Source: an uncultured Pseudanabaenaceae cyanobacterium
GTDB lineage: Bacteria > Cyanobacteriota > Cyanobacteriia > PCC-9006 > JAAUQQ01
Reading direction: 5' to 3'
DNA length: 48,567 nucleotides
Assembly (NCBI GenBank): GCA_938021205.1
Contig: CALIGI010000015.1
Location: 1-48,567 of the forward strand
Shown here: in pieces, positions 36,013 to 44,839 of the stretch
How positions within the stretch are numbered: position 1 is the stretch's first letter
Layout of the letters: every line of letters starts with the position of its first letter
Program-made: the position numbers and the translations under genes
The notes under the pieces: generated by a model
The model's database searches: none
Told to the model about the DNA's origin: nothing
What the model saw: only the letters and a program-made list of their open reading frames with translations

Positions 36013-38310
36013 TTAGAACCGTTCCCAAGCGGGCTGGAAGCCTCGTTGCTGTAGGAAATCCTCTTGGATTTGGCGCATCCGTAGGTTGGCATTGGCTGGG
36101 TTGCCCCCGCTGCGCCGTAGATCGTCAAACTGGATCAGGGCGTCAATCTTGCGACCCTGGGCGGCGGCGAGCTCGGCGAGGGATTGCTGGGCACCTAAGT
36201 CGGTAGGTCGGTAACTCAGGACTTGGGTGTAGAGGTTTTCGGCTTCGGGGAATTGGCGACGGCGGAAGCGGTGGCCCCCAAAGGCGGATAGCACTTCAAT
36301 ACTAGCGGGCTCTCTCTGTAATGCCGCCTCATAGGCCCTGGCAGCACGGGGCATGTCATTTAAGGCTTCGGCGAGGTCCGCCTCTAGTAGGAAAGGCTCA
36401 GCCAGGTTGGGGCTAAAGGCTTGGGCTTGACGGATGAGGCGATCGGCCAGGGCCCTAGCCTGGGCACGGTTGCGCAGGGTCACCGCTTCAATCAAGCGCA
36501 CTTGAACGGGACGGTTGGTTGGATCGTTGGCCGCTAGGACCTGGTAGAGATCTTCCCATTCACGCTCCGCTGGCAGGGCCCCTACGAGGGTGTATAGCTC
36601 TGGGGTGGTTTGATCGGGGCGCTGCTGGAGCCAGCGAGAGACTACAGATTGGGCTTCGGCTTTGGTTGCAAGCTCGGCATTGTAGGCGATCGCGGTTCGA
36701 GCCAAGAGTAACTTCAAGTCGGTTGGGTTGGTGGCAAGGAGGCGATCATAGAGGGCGATCGCTTCGTCGGGTCGACCTTGGCTAAGACGAATACCGGCCA
36801 GACCTTGGATTGCTGCGAGCTGAACTTCCCCATCACTCGTGCCAGTATTGAGGACAGCGATATAGCGATTGGCGCTGTCTTCAAAGCGGCCTAAACGACG
36901 CTCGATTTCGGCATAGAGCAACTGGGGAGCGAGGTCCTTGGCTCCAGCAGGGGTGGATTGGTAGGCTGCCAGGGCGACTTCTGCACTCGCGAAGTCATTG
37001 CGCTCGATCGCCAGTTGAGCCACACGGAAGTTGAGAAATGGCACGTCTGTGCCGGAGGCCAGTAGCTGTTGGTAAACCGGCAGGAGCTCGGGGCGAGGCT
37101 CTAAGGGAACCAGGGCCTGGGCTAGGGCAACCTGTTCCGCCCGACCTTGGGGGAGAGGACTCACCAGGGAGGCGAGGCGCTGGCCGAGCTGGGCAGAATC
37201 GACCTGACCGAGTTGACTTTCTAAGACCAAGATTCGCAGAGCGACGATTCGGTCATTGGGTAACTGCTGAGCTAGGCGGCGGTAAAGGTCGAGAGCAAAG
37301 GGGCGATCCGCTGGAGATCCACTCAGTACGTCAGCGGCTTCCCGCAGCAAGGAGCTGTTGGGGTTGGGGTTACTGCGCAGCTCTGATTGGTAGAGCGCAG
37401 CGGCTTCTTGTACAAGTTCGGGTAAGCCTTGGTCCTGGCCGATTTCATTCAGGGCACGGGCTAGAGGCAGGCGAGCGGAGGCAATGTTGCGCAGGGGCTC
37501 CAAGACGGTCATGGCTTCTACAGGGCGGCCTGCATCTAGATATGCCTGGGCCAGCTCAGAGCGGATTTGTATGCCCTGGTCATTGAGGGGACCCCCCAGT
37601 TGCCCTTCTAGGATTTGGGCGGCTTGGATGGGATTGCCACTGCCTCGCAGGGCTCGGGCGTAGGCAATTAGGGCATTGCCCTGAATTGTCCCGCCGCCGC
37701 TTTGGTAACGGTTGAATAGCTCCAAGCCGCGAACGAAGTCGCCGCTGTAGGTATAGATTTGAGCGCTACCTAGGAGAACGTCAGCCGATGGATTTTGCTG
37801 AAGGACAACCTCGTAGTCCGCTAAGGATTCCTGGAAACGACCCTGGTATCCATAGAGCAGAGCGCGCTGGGCTCGGGCATCCACATCGCCGGGCTCTAGG
37901 CTGAGGAAGCGGTCTAGGGCTTCGATGCCGGAGACTTGCCATTCGGGACGAAAACCGCCTAGCAGACCCACGGTCTTGAGGGCGAGGCGGTTGTCGGGGT
38001 CCTCGTCGAGTACTGCTTGATAGATGTTCCAGGCCTCTTGGTCACGGCCCAGTCGACGGTAAGCGATCGCCAATCCCAGCTTTGCTTCCACCAGGTTGGG
38101 GTATTGCTTGACTGCCCGCTCAAAAATATCTACAGCTGCGTCTACCTGGTTGTCGCCCAGGCGAGAATAGCCCTGGCGTACCAGACGAGGCACGGCCTGC
38201 TGGGCCTGTACAGCGGCTGTTTCCAGAGAAATGACTGCCGGACCACTGCTGAGCATCAATCCTAAGCCAAGGCTATAAATCAGCCGCGTTGTCCAAGAAC
38301 GAGGAGCCAT
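36013..38310 (-). CDS. Periplasmic TPR protein, BcsC N-terminal-like
   Basis: This is a 765-residue protein with a signal peptide (LIYSLGLGLMLSSGPAVISLE, then about AVQAQ) and an array of tetratricopeptide repeats over nearly its whole length. Examples are LVEAKLGLAIAYRRLGRDQE, ADVLLGSAQIYTYSGDFV and PRAARAYEAALQREPASIEV. It sits in the cellulose locus where BcsC is expected, and enteric BcsC is a long periplasmic TPR scaffold fused to a C-terminal outer-membrane barrel. No barrel is present here: the protein stops after the repeats. I therefore infer that it supplies only the scaffold. The ATG at 38310 is preferred to 38343, because it gives a cleaner signal peptide. Confidence 0.85.
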   Translation of the reverse strand: MAPRSWTTRLIYSLGLGLMLSSGPAVISLETAAVQAQQAVPRLVRQGYSRLGDNQVDAAVDIFERAVKQYPNLVEAKLGLAIAYRRLGRDQEAWNIYQAVLDEDPDNRLALKTVGLLGGFRPEWQVSGIEALDRFLSLEPGDVDARAQRALLYGYQGRFQESLADYEVVLQQNPSADVLLGSAQIYTYSGDFVRGLELFNRYQSGGGTIQGNALIAYARALRGSGNPIQAAQILEGQLGGPLNDQGIQIRSELAQAYLDAGRPVEAMTVLEPLRNIASARLPLARALNEIGQDQGLPELVQEAAALYQSELRSNPNPNSSLLREAADVLSGSPADRPFALDLYRRLAQQLPNDRIVALRILVLESQLGQVDSAQLGQRLASLVSPLPQGRAEQVALAQALVPLEPRPELLPVYQQLLASGTDVPFLNFRVAQLAIERNDFASAEVALAAYQSTPAGAKDLAPQLLYAEIERRLGRFEDSANRYIAVLNTGTSDGEVQLAAIQGLAGIRLSQGRPDEAIALYDRLLATNPTDLKLLLARTAIAYNAELATKAEAQSVVSRWLQQRPDQTTPELYTLVGALPAEREWEDLYQVLAANDPTNRPVQVRLIEAVTLRNRAQARALADRLIRQAQAFSPNLAEPFLLEADLAEALNDMPRAARAYEAALQREPASIEVLSAFGGHRFRRRQFPEAENLYTQVLSYRPTDLGAQQSLAELAAAQGRKIDALIQFDDLRRSGGNPANANLRMRQIQEDFLQQRGFQPAWERF

Positions 38311-38661
38311 GGGCAAATCCAATGCAATAAAAAAGGGATACAAGAGTAGCAGCGCTCAACCCTGACAAGGTTTGTGGTGGACCAGACGTTTTGGTCTGAG
38401 CGCGGGTGAGTGATATTGAGACTTTGACAATCACTGAAGATCCAGGGAAAACATTGGACAATGCCAATGCTTTGCTCTGGCTGATTAGGGCTGCATCCGA
38501 GAACCTATGGCTCAACAAAATCGTTGACGCGCAACGGCAGGTTTTGTTCGGATGTCCTCGCCATTCCTCTGACACTTTTTCCAGCTAATCCATTGTTCAA
38601 AGCCCAGAGTTTCTGGGCTTTGAACAATGGATTAGGTCAAAGCCAATGGAATTTCGTGACT
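38311..38661 (-). other. Gene-free spacer between porin-like and TPR genes
   Basis: 351 bp with a strong hairpin at its right side (38586-38634) that ends the porin-like gene. The promoter of the TPR gene should lie here. No gene seen. Confidence 0.35.
38586..38634 (-). terminator. Terminator after the porin-like gene
   Basis: A perfect 23-bp stem (38586-38608 with 38612-38634) closed by a GTT loop, 27 bases past the stop. It probably separates this gene from the TPR gene. Confidence 0.75.
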
Positions 38662-41600
38662 TTAGCGAACCTCGCTTAGGTTACCCGCAGGCAGGGTATC
38701 AAATTCTGCTTTGAGACGAAAACCGGCTGCCAGCTCCGAAAAGCTGTCTCGTTCCTGAATGGTGAAACCCATACGCAGGTTGGGCAGGAAGCGGAAGTCG
38801 TAGAACAGTTCCAGAACATTGGGAGTGTCTTCGTTAAAACGACGGCGCAAGTCGTCGTTGGAGATATTGCGACCAAAGGCTAGGCCTAGGCGATCCTCGT
38901 CGCTGAAGACATCCAGGAAGCTGAGACCGAGGCTGTAGCTATCGCCACTTTCGCCTAGGTCACGGTTCTCGTAGCGGCCGTAACGACCGAAAATCCCCGC
39001 ATTCAGGTTCGGCAGAAAGACTTCACCGTTGATGCCGTAAGCTTCCTCGCGATCGCCCTTTTGCACACCGCTTCTGCCATTACCCCGGCTGATGTTGAAG
39101 ATCTCTTGGAAGCTGTCGCGGCTGCCATCGTCACGCCCAGAGGCGTAGGTGGCTCTTACGATGGCATTGCCTTGGCGGAAACCTACTTCCCCAGCAAAAC
39201 CATCCAGGGCAAATTCACCAATCTCGCCGGATGAGGAGTAAGCCGCGACCTTCAGGTCTAAATTATCCGTGGCGCTCCAATTGGCCAAAACCCCGGGGCG
39301 AGAGCCCAAGCCCACTGCACTCAAGGCCGGGTTAGTTTGGAAAACCGGATTAAAGAAGTGAGTAGCGGAGTCCTTGGAAAAGCTGTTGCGGTCGAAGTAG
39401 GAGGTCAAATCCATCTGGCCCGCTACAATCCGCAGGTTGGGCAACTGGGCTAGAGAGGTTGACGCAAAGGCTTCGTTGACACTAAAGCCATTTGTTGTGT
39501 CGGTGAAGCCTTCGCCGCTAGCCACATCCAAAGATGCTCCAAACAGAATATTGGGCGTTAGGGGATAGGAGCCGCTGAGGCGAGCTCGAGCAGCAGAATC
39601 GCTACCCTGACTGAGAAAGACAGCTTGGAGCCGTGAATCAGGTTGGCCCAGTGCTGTACTGCGGAAGGTTGGGGAAGGCTGTCCCACAGGCAGGTTAACT
39701 TCCTGACGGGGCTGGAGGGGCGGCGGTGGCAGTTCCAGGGTCGGTGCTTCAAAATCCAGGGGGCCGCCTATTCCCGTAGGCAGACTGTCGGCTGCGACGG
39801 GAGCCTGGTTAGGAACTTCTAAAGGAGATGGGTTAGGGGGAATCTCAGGTAGACGGTTGAGGTTTATCTCCGATAGTGCGTGGGGGGGAACCACTGCTGA
39901 GGTCGCATTGGAAAGACCTTGGGGCGGTGCCGGAAGGGCGAAGGCTGTATCGCCTACGGAGAGACTAGGTGGGGGTGGCAGCTCTGAGCGACCGCCAATC
40001 GAGTTTGGCTGACCATAACCACTATTGGCATAGGGCTGGCCGTAGTTTGCGGGGGCGGGATTTCCCTGGGCATAGCCTGGGGAATAGTTGCCGTTGTTGT
40101 AGACAGCGGCATTGTATTGGCTAGGGGGATAGGGGACTTGGCTTCTAGGCGCAGCACTTCCCGGAGAGGGTAGAGGGGGAAGCTGAACTGCCGTTGTTAC
40201 GCCAGGACGGGGGTAGCCATAACCTGGTTGGGGATAGGGCTGGACAGCGTAGTTTTGAGCGGGATAATTCTGGGCAGGAGAAGCCTGCTGGGGGTAACCC
40301 GCTGCGTAACCTGGGTGCGCGTAGGGCTGAACTTGATAGGGCTGGGGGTATTGGGGGTAAGGTTGGGCGATGTAAGCTTGCTGGGGATAAGCCGCTTGGG
40401 CTTGGGGGTAGCCGGGCTGAGGGTAAGCCGCCTGGGGATAATAGGGAGCTTGAGGGTAAGGTGCGTAGGCTTGGGGCGCAGGCACATAGCCCGGTTGGAC
40501 TGGCTGGGGATAATAGTAATAGCCCGGTTGAGGATAGGCCTGGGGATAAGCTACGGGCTGAGGATAGGCCTGTTGAGGATAGGCCTGTTGAGGATAGCCC
40601 GCTTGGGGAGAAGCACCTTGGGGATAGCTCGGTTGAGGGTAATAGCCAGCCGGAGGATAGGCCTGGGCGACATAGTAGCCAGGGGTGGGGTAGGTGTAGC
40701 TAGACGCCGAATTTCCTAAAGCACCGCCAAATTCGGAGACAGGCACTAAGTTCTCCAGTGCTTTGCCGGACTGGATGGGGGCGAGCTGAGGAGGCGTTGG
40801 TAAGGTCTGAAGACCAGGGGCGAGACGATTGCGAACGTCGTTAAGGGTTTCAGCTTTAGGGGACACTACCGCGAGGTCTAGGAGCTCGCGGGGGGAGGCT
40901 GCGATGAGGGGTGACTGAGGGGCAGTTTTGAGGGCGAGTGCTGAAGGCACGGGCACCCCGGAGGTCAAATTGACTGAAGGGTTTGCCTTCCGAGTGCTTT
41001 TGCTGGGTGTAATCGCTGTGAGAGGAACACTTGAGACAGCGAGCTCCTCTGCTGGATTCTGGGTGGAGGGCTGAGCGAGGTCCACTTTTAAGCTTCTTGC
41101 TGGACCTGTAGGCTCACTGGAAGCGAGGGGCTGTCGTTGCTTTGTAGCAGCGCTGTTGTTCTGACCAGCTTGCTTGCTTTGATTGTTGGTTTTCGCTGCT
41201 TTCTCGGCAGCAACTTCCTGGACAGAGCGGTGACGGTTATTGTTAATGCTGGCGATAGCAACTTGGCTTTCAGATTTGCTGTCGCTGATTCCGGACTGGG
41301 GGGCTTCATCTCTTGAGGCGTCGCTCACCCTGCTGGTGAAGGTGTCGCTAATGGAACCTTTCGTAGCCCAAGCTAGGAACTGCGCAGGTGCTGCCAGTTG
41401 AGGTGGAGCAATGTTATCCCAACCGGAGACCGATGTGAGCGCGTCAATTTCCGAGGTCTTAGCAGATACTTTGCTCTTTAGTTGACTCTTTTCAACTAGC
41501 TCATTGGCCGCCTCTACTTTGAGAGACTGAGGAAACGCTTTTGCCAGGCTGGGAAGCGCGTGAAACGGGTTGAGGCTGACAGCCAACGCTAAGGAAGCAG

Positions 41601-41697
41601 AACCTGTAGAACAGGCTCGGCGAAACTTAGATGATGCTGGAGTGAGCATCGTACGCAAACGAAACAGATCACTAGCCATGCCAGTCACACCACTCAA
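38662..41697 (-). CDS. Outer-membrane porin-like protein with Tyr/Pro/Gln-rich segment
   Basis: This 1011-residue protein lies at the 5' end of the cellulose locus. After a signal-like N-terminus (SASLALAVSLNPFHALPSLA) comes a Ser/Ala/Lys-rich region (about 40-330). A YPQ/QPGY-rich segment follows (about 335-500), then a Pro-rich spacer, and from about 690 a run of alternating strands typical of an outer-membrane barrel. The segment VAGQMDLTSYFDRNSFSKDS...FFNPVF resembles the OprB-type carbohydrate porins of cyanobacteria, and the final strands (LRMGFTIQERD, GFRLKAEFDTL) have barrel amphipathicity. An export channel for cellulose, replacing the BcsC barrel, is my inference. It could also be an ordinary porin. 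Confidence 0.72.
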   Translation of the reverse strand: MSGVTGMASDLFRLRTMLTPASSKFRRACSTGSASLALAVSLNPFHALPSLAKAFPQSLKVEAANELVEKSQLKSKVSAKTSEIDALTSVSGWDNIAPPQLAAPAQFLAWATKGSISDTFTSRVSDASRDEAPQSGISDSKSESQVAIASINNNRHRSVQEVAAEKAAKTNNQSKQAGQNNSAATKQRQPLASSEPTGPARSLKVDLAQPSTQNPAEELAVSSVPLTAITPSKSTRKANPSVNLTSGVPVPSALALKTAPQSPLIAASPRELLDLAVVSPKAETLNDVRNRLAPGLQTLPTPPQLAPIQSGKALENLVPVSEFGGALGNSASSYTYPTPGYYVAQAYPPAGYYPQPSYPQGASPQAGYPQQAYPQQAYPQPVAYPQAYPQPGYYYYPQPVQPGYVPAPQAYAPYPQAPYYPQAAYPQPGYPQAQAAYPQQAYIAQPYPQYPQPYQVQPYAHPGYAAGYPQQASPAQNYPAQNYAVQPYPQPGYGYPRPGVTTAVQLPPLPSPGSAAPRSQVPYPPSQYNAAVYNNGNYSPGYAQGNPAPANYGQPYANSGYGQPNSIGGRSELPPPPSLSVGDTAFALPAPPQGLSNATSAVVPPHALSEINLNRLPEIPPNPSPLEVPNQAPVAADSLPTGIGGPLDFEAPTLELPPPPLQPRQEVNLPVGQPSPTFRSTALGQPDSRLQAVFLSQGSDSAARARLSGSYPLTPNILFGASLDVASGEGFTDTTNGFSVNEAFASTSLAQLPNLRIVAGQMDLTSYFDRNSFSKDSATHFFNPVFQTNPALSAVGLGSRPGVLANWSATDNLDLKVAAYSSSGEIGEFALDGFAGEVGFRQGNAIVRATYASGRDDGSRDSFQEIFNISRGNGRSGVQKGDREEAYGINGEVFLPNLNAGIFGRYGRYENRDLGESGDSYSLGLSFLDVFSDEDRLGLAFGRNISNDDLRRRFNEDTPNVLELFYDFRFLPNLRMGFTIQERDSFSELAAGFRLKAEFDTLPAGNLSEVR
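40195..40705 (-). repeat. Degenerate YPQ/YPQP-coding repeats
   Basis: Within the porin-like gene, short units such as GGATAGGCCTGTTGA recur nearly exactly (for example 40562-40590). They encode Tyr-Pro-Gln-rich peptides such as QQAYPQQAYPQ. The segment is about 170 residues long and likely varies in length between strains. Confidence 0.7.
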
Positions 41698-41904
41698 GAA
41701 AATATGCCGTTGTAGACCCCTGACCTAGCACGGTTGAAACACATCAATATGACATTGATGGCTCACACCTACGGACATCACACAGCAAGTGGATGTATCC
41801 TAGTAGACAAAGCCAATACTTAGGTTAGCCGATCAGATTGGAATTGCCAACTGATCAGAGAATAAAGATAGCTTGCCAAACCCCTATTCGTCATAAAGGT
41901 ATCG
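41698..41904. promoter_or_regulatory. Divergent promoter region, cellulose locus / lipoprotein
   Basis: This 207-bp gap must hold the promoters of the porin-like gene (-) and of the lipoprotein gene (+). I cannot define -35/-10 boxes. Its AT content is higher than in the flanking genes. Confidence 0.4.
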
Positions 41905-42693
41905 ATGTCCTATATTTCCCCTCTCGTGAAGTTATATCGCGCCGGTTGGAAAATCTCTCGGCAAGCTGACCGTCGTTCTTTGCGCCTTGCAATACTGATA
42001 GGTCTCGCGACAGCGCTGTCTGCGGGGCTATCTGCCTGTGGTGAGACTTCCCTTTCCCGGGATGTTAATAAGCTCTTATTGACGGTGGAGTCCGGTGATC
42101 GCCCCGGCGTCTATGAGCTGTCCGGAACAACGGATCTACCCGAGGAAACGGAGCTGATGGTTCAAGCCGTGCGTGTGCTGATTCCCACTGGTCAGACTTT
42201 GCCAGAGGATAGTCAAGAAGAGCACTATGCCATTTTGGATCGCGATCGCGTTCTGGTGAGTGATGGTGGCTGGGCGGTGGAGCTACAGCTGTGGGAGAAC
42301 AACGGTGGCGAGTCGGCTGAGTCTTGGCAGATGCAGCTACCCCAGAGCGATCGCAGCTTCACCCCCGATAACGAGGTGCGCTTTACCGTCTCCATGCCAC
42401 CCACGGGAGACGAGCGGGCTCTAGAGTCCCAGTGGCAAAAAAGTAAGCAGACGCCCAGCGATGGCGTAGTGAGCTTTACTCCCGATGGCAAATGGTTCCT
42501 GCAGGCCGAAGAATCAGTGGCAATCACGCCCCCTGCGGTGACGGTCCCAGAGCAGCCCAATAGCTTTGATGCTCGACAAGATCTTGCCCAGACTGAAGGT
42601 GGTATTCCTTTGGCTGATACCGCTGAGGGGCCCGCTGCCAATGCCAAAGGCACCACGGATGCTCCCCTTGATGACAAGGAATTGCTCCGTTAG
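41905..42693 (+). CDS. Putative lipoprotein of unknown function
   Basis: I do not recognise this 262-residue protein. It has a basic N-terminus, a hydrophobic segment and a lipobox, AGLSAC, with Cys45 as the predicted lipidation site. The long N-terminal extension before the hydrophobic core makes a later start possible. The middle (about 55-170) looks like a beta-rich domain, with YELSGTTDLPEETELMVQAV, and the C-terminal third is Pro/Ala-rich and probably disordered. It is divergent from the cellulose locus and may share regulation with it. A strong terminator follows after 59 bases. Confidence 0.75.
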   Translation: MSYISPLVKLYRAGWKISRQADRRSLRLAILIGLATALSAGLSACGETSLSRDVNKLLLTVESGDRPGVYELSGTTDLPEETELMVQAVRVLIPTGQTLPEDSQEEHYAILDRDRVLVSDGGWAVELQLWENNGGESAESWQMQLPQSDRSFTPDNEVRFTVSMPPTGDERALESQWQKSKQTPSDGVVSFTPDGKWFLQAEESVAITPPAVTVPEQPNSFDARQDLAQTEGGIPLADTAEGPAANAKGTTDAPLDDKELLR

Positions 42694-42752
42694 AGAGCCT
42701 AGGCTGGGCCGTCGATGACACAGCCCGCTAGAGTCAATTGAAGGTTGGGAAT

Positions 42753-42788
42753 GAAAGCCCGCTCCACAACAGATTGGAGCGGGCTTTC
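42753..42788 (+). terminator. Terminator of the lipoprotein gene
   Basis: A perfect 14-bp stem (42753-42766 with 42775-42788) and an 8-nt loop, 59 bases after the stop. Confidence 0.75.
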
Positions 42789-42953
42789 GTTGTCTTGATC
42801 AAGACCTTCTTACATCTGGTGTGACCTGAGTTCGATAGTGTTGTGCCAGCATATGGTCATACAACTCGTTGCTTGAAATGCAAGCTCAAGTGGTTGCAGT
42901 GGTCGTCGTGAAGCATCAGGGATTTGTTCGAAGAAGATAATGTTGAGATCGCT

Positions 42954-42987
42954 GGAAAACCTTCCCCAGAATAGGTTTTCCTTTTTT
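42954..42987 (+). terminator. Orphan intrinsic terminator
   Basis: GGAAAACCT (42954-42962) pairs with AGGTTTTCC (42973-42981), followed by six T. No annotated plus-strand gene ends just upstream. Confidence 0.65.
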
Positions 42988-43263
42988 CGAAGAGTCTTCT
43001 TGAGTCAACTTGGCTGAGCAAATTCCGTAGTTTTTCCTAGCCAGTCATTGTTGAGTCCTGGGCATCTTGAAAGTAGTGCATCAAACCTAAGTTTTCACCT
43101 GCCGACTCCAATGGGAGTCACCGGACATTGAACTCCATCCCCCAGCAGCGAGTTCTTCTGCTTTTCGCGCTTAGCCTATAGCAGGCTCAGCGTAGACAAA
43201 GTTATCGATTGGCCAAACCATTTGCTTCAATGTTTAACCCCTGCGACTCACGGTCCTGCACCC

Positions 43264-43455
43264 ATGGAAAGTTACACCCAACAATTTGCGCAATTCACCA
43301 CTTCCTTCCCGCTGTGGCAATATCTCAGCCAGCGTTTGTTTGATCATGAGCAAAAGCTGGTGATTAATCCCCGTGCGTTTGCTCAGAACTATCGCGTTGA
43401 TTTCCTGGAGTATTGCTTCTCCATGGTCTCTGAAAGCTCTAATCCTGGTTGCTAG
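43264..43455 (+). CDS. Small hypothetical protein
   Basis: This 63-residue candidate begins MESYTQQFAQFTTSFPLWQY and contains LFDHEQKLVINPRAFAQNYR, a balanced, helix-prone composition typical of a real small protein. The frame is open upstream to 43222 but the ATG at 43264 is the likelier start. No ribosome-binding site is evident. No family is recognised. A 117-codon frame on the opposite strand overlaps it and looks less protein-like. Confidence 0.45.
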   Translation: MESYTQQFAQFTTSFPLWQYLSQRLFDHEQKLVINPRAFAQNYRVDFLEYCFSMVSESSNPGC

Positions 43456-43811
43456 CTGTGTTTTGAGGTGCCATGGCTCGGGGCTTGTGATTAAGCTGTT
43501 GCCATGGTCCTGCTCGTGCTGGCATCTCACTGGTTTAGGGAGAGACTGGTTGACCGTTGCTTCAGTTGACGGACAATAAAAGAGCAAAAATGCCCTCTGT
43601 TACCTTTTCAATTCTGCCTTGTTAAGTAAGGGTCGTGAGAGGTCGTAAGAGTGACTGAAAAAGCCGTCTTCTAGAACATTAATTGTCGTGTTCTAGAAGA
43701 CGGCTTTTTATGGTTTTAGAACAGCTAGTTAAAAAGGTCTCTATTGCCGAAGTTGTAATGGACTATGACCTATCTGGTGAGGCCGTGGATCGTCGAATTC
43801 TACTGAAATTT
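43456..43811. other. Gene-free spacer before the moxR stop
   Basis: 356 bp with a strong hairpin at 43658-43709. A 44-codon plus-strand frame from 43710 runs into moxR and is not supported. Confidence 0.35.
43658..43709. terminator. Long hairpin terminator
   Basis: A perfect 21-bp stem (43658-43678 with 43689-43709) and a 10-nt loop, with A5 and T5 ends, so it can act on both strands: for moxR (-) and for any transcript of the small gene (+). Confidence 0.75.
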
Positions 43812-44732
43812 TTAGATTGCCGCGATGGCGACGGGAACGGCTGAGAGTAGCCGTTCCACAATCGCTTTAGCTGGTTGGCCTGCAGCGGGAATGATGCGGT
43901 GGGCCATGACATGGGGAGCAAGGCGCTTAATGTCATCGGGAATGACGAAATCTCTCCCCTTGATCAGGGCTAAAGCTTGGGCTGCTCGATGAAGGGATAC
44001 GGCTCCCCGGGGACTGACGCCCAGGGTGACTTCATCGTCCTCACGGCTTTGGCGCACCAGCTCCAGGAGATAGCGCTGGAGTGAATCTTCCACGCGGACT
44101 TGGCAGCATTGTGCTTGCAGGGATTGAAGCTCTTCTAGGGAAAGGCAGGACTGTAAGTCGTCAACAGCTGTCTTGGATTGCAAGCCTTGGAGCATTCGCA
44201 ATTCATCCTCTGCGGAGGGATAGCCGAGGGACAGGGACAGCATGAAGCGATCCATCTGTGCTTCGGGGAGTGGGAAGGTGCCTTGGTACTCCACGGGGTT
44301 TTGGGTGGCGATAGTGAAAAATGGGTGCGGGACGGGGCGGGATTTTCCATCCAAGGTCACCTGTTGTTCTTCCATTACTTCGAGTAGGGCGGCTTGGGTG
44401 CGTGGCGTGGCGCGGTTTACCTCATCAGCCAGGAGCACATTGGTGAAGACTGGGCCGGGCAAAAAATCGAATTCACCGCTGTTGGGCATCCAAATATTGC
44501 TGCCAGTGATGTCGCTGGGCAGTAAATCCGGAGTGCATTGAATACGTTGGAATTTGCCCTCAATGGACCGGGCGAGGGATTTGGCTAGGAGGGTTTTGCC
44601 GACGCCAGGGACATCTTCGAGGAGTGCATGACCTCCGCCAATGAGGGCGACGAGTACCAATTCAATCGCATCTTCTTTGCCGATGATGGTTTGGCTGAGA
44701 TTTGCGAAGAGGCGATCGATTCCAGCAGGCAT
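43812..44732 (-). CDS. MoxR-family AAA+ ATPase
   Basis: This 306-residue AAA+ ATPase has Walker A in LEDVPGVGKTLLAKSLA (residues 43-47 GVGKT), Walker B in VLLADEVNRATPRTQAALLEVMEE, and the sensor ATQNPVEYQGTFPLPEAQMDRF. The C-terminal lid holds LGVSPRGAVSLHRAAQALA. MoxR proteins act as chaperones for maturing metal or cofactor proteins and are usually next to a DUF58/VWA gene. None is visible here. It is divergent from the gap upstream of pyk. Confidence 0.94.
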   Translation of the reverse strand: MPAGIDRLFANLSQTIIGKEDAIELVLVALIGGGHALLEDVPGVGKTLLAKSLARSIEGKFQRIQCTPDLLPSDITGSNIWMPNSGEFDFLPGPVFTNVLLADEVNRATPRTQAALLEVMEEQQVTLDGKSRPVPHPFFTIATQNPVEYQGTFPLPEAQMDRFMLSLSLGYPSAEDELRMLQGLQSKTAVDDLQSCLSLEELQSLQAQCCQVRVEDSLQRYLLELVRQSREDDEVTLGVSPRGAVSLHRAAQALALIKGRDFVIPDDIKRLAPHVMAHRIIPAAGQPAKAIVERLLSAVPVAIAAI

Positions 44733-44839
44733 AGTTCGCTTGGACCCATTAAATGGCGTAGGTGTAGAGATGCGTGAGCCCTAAGCGAGCGGTAACTTAA
44801 CCAGGATACTAAAGCTGTTGCTCGGGAGAAGGCTTCAAT

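Larger units (their letters stand above)
42694..43263 (+). other. Gene-free gap with two plus-strand terminators
   Basis: 570 bp holding the lipoprotein terminator (42753) and a second, orphan terminator (42954). Between them is a GCTTG/CAAGC hairpin (42872-42886). No protein gene is seen, so a short transcript between the terminators is possible. Confidence 0.4.

Noticed and set aside
38406..38588. 60-codon plus-strand frame between the porin-like and TPR genes
   Set aside because: No ribosome-binding site or family similarity; it lies in the leader of the TPR gene and runs up to the terminator hairpin.
40195..40705. Repetitive stretch that at first resembles a CRISPR or tandem DNA repeat array
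   Set aside because: The units are short, degenerate and in frame, coding for YPQ-rich peptide. There are no regular spacers.
43234..43587. 117-codon minus-strand frame opposite the small gene at 43264
   Set aside because: It covers the whole small plus-strand candidate, and its composition is less protein-like.
43710..43844. 44-codon plus-strand frame starting MVLEQLVKKVSIAEVV
   Set aside because: It begins on the edge of a terminator hairpin, has no ribosome-binding site and runs into the moxR 3' end on the opposite strand.
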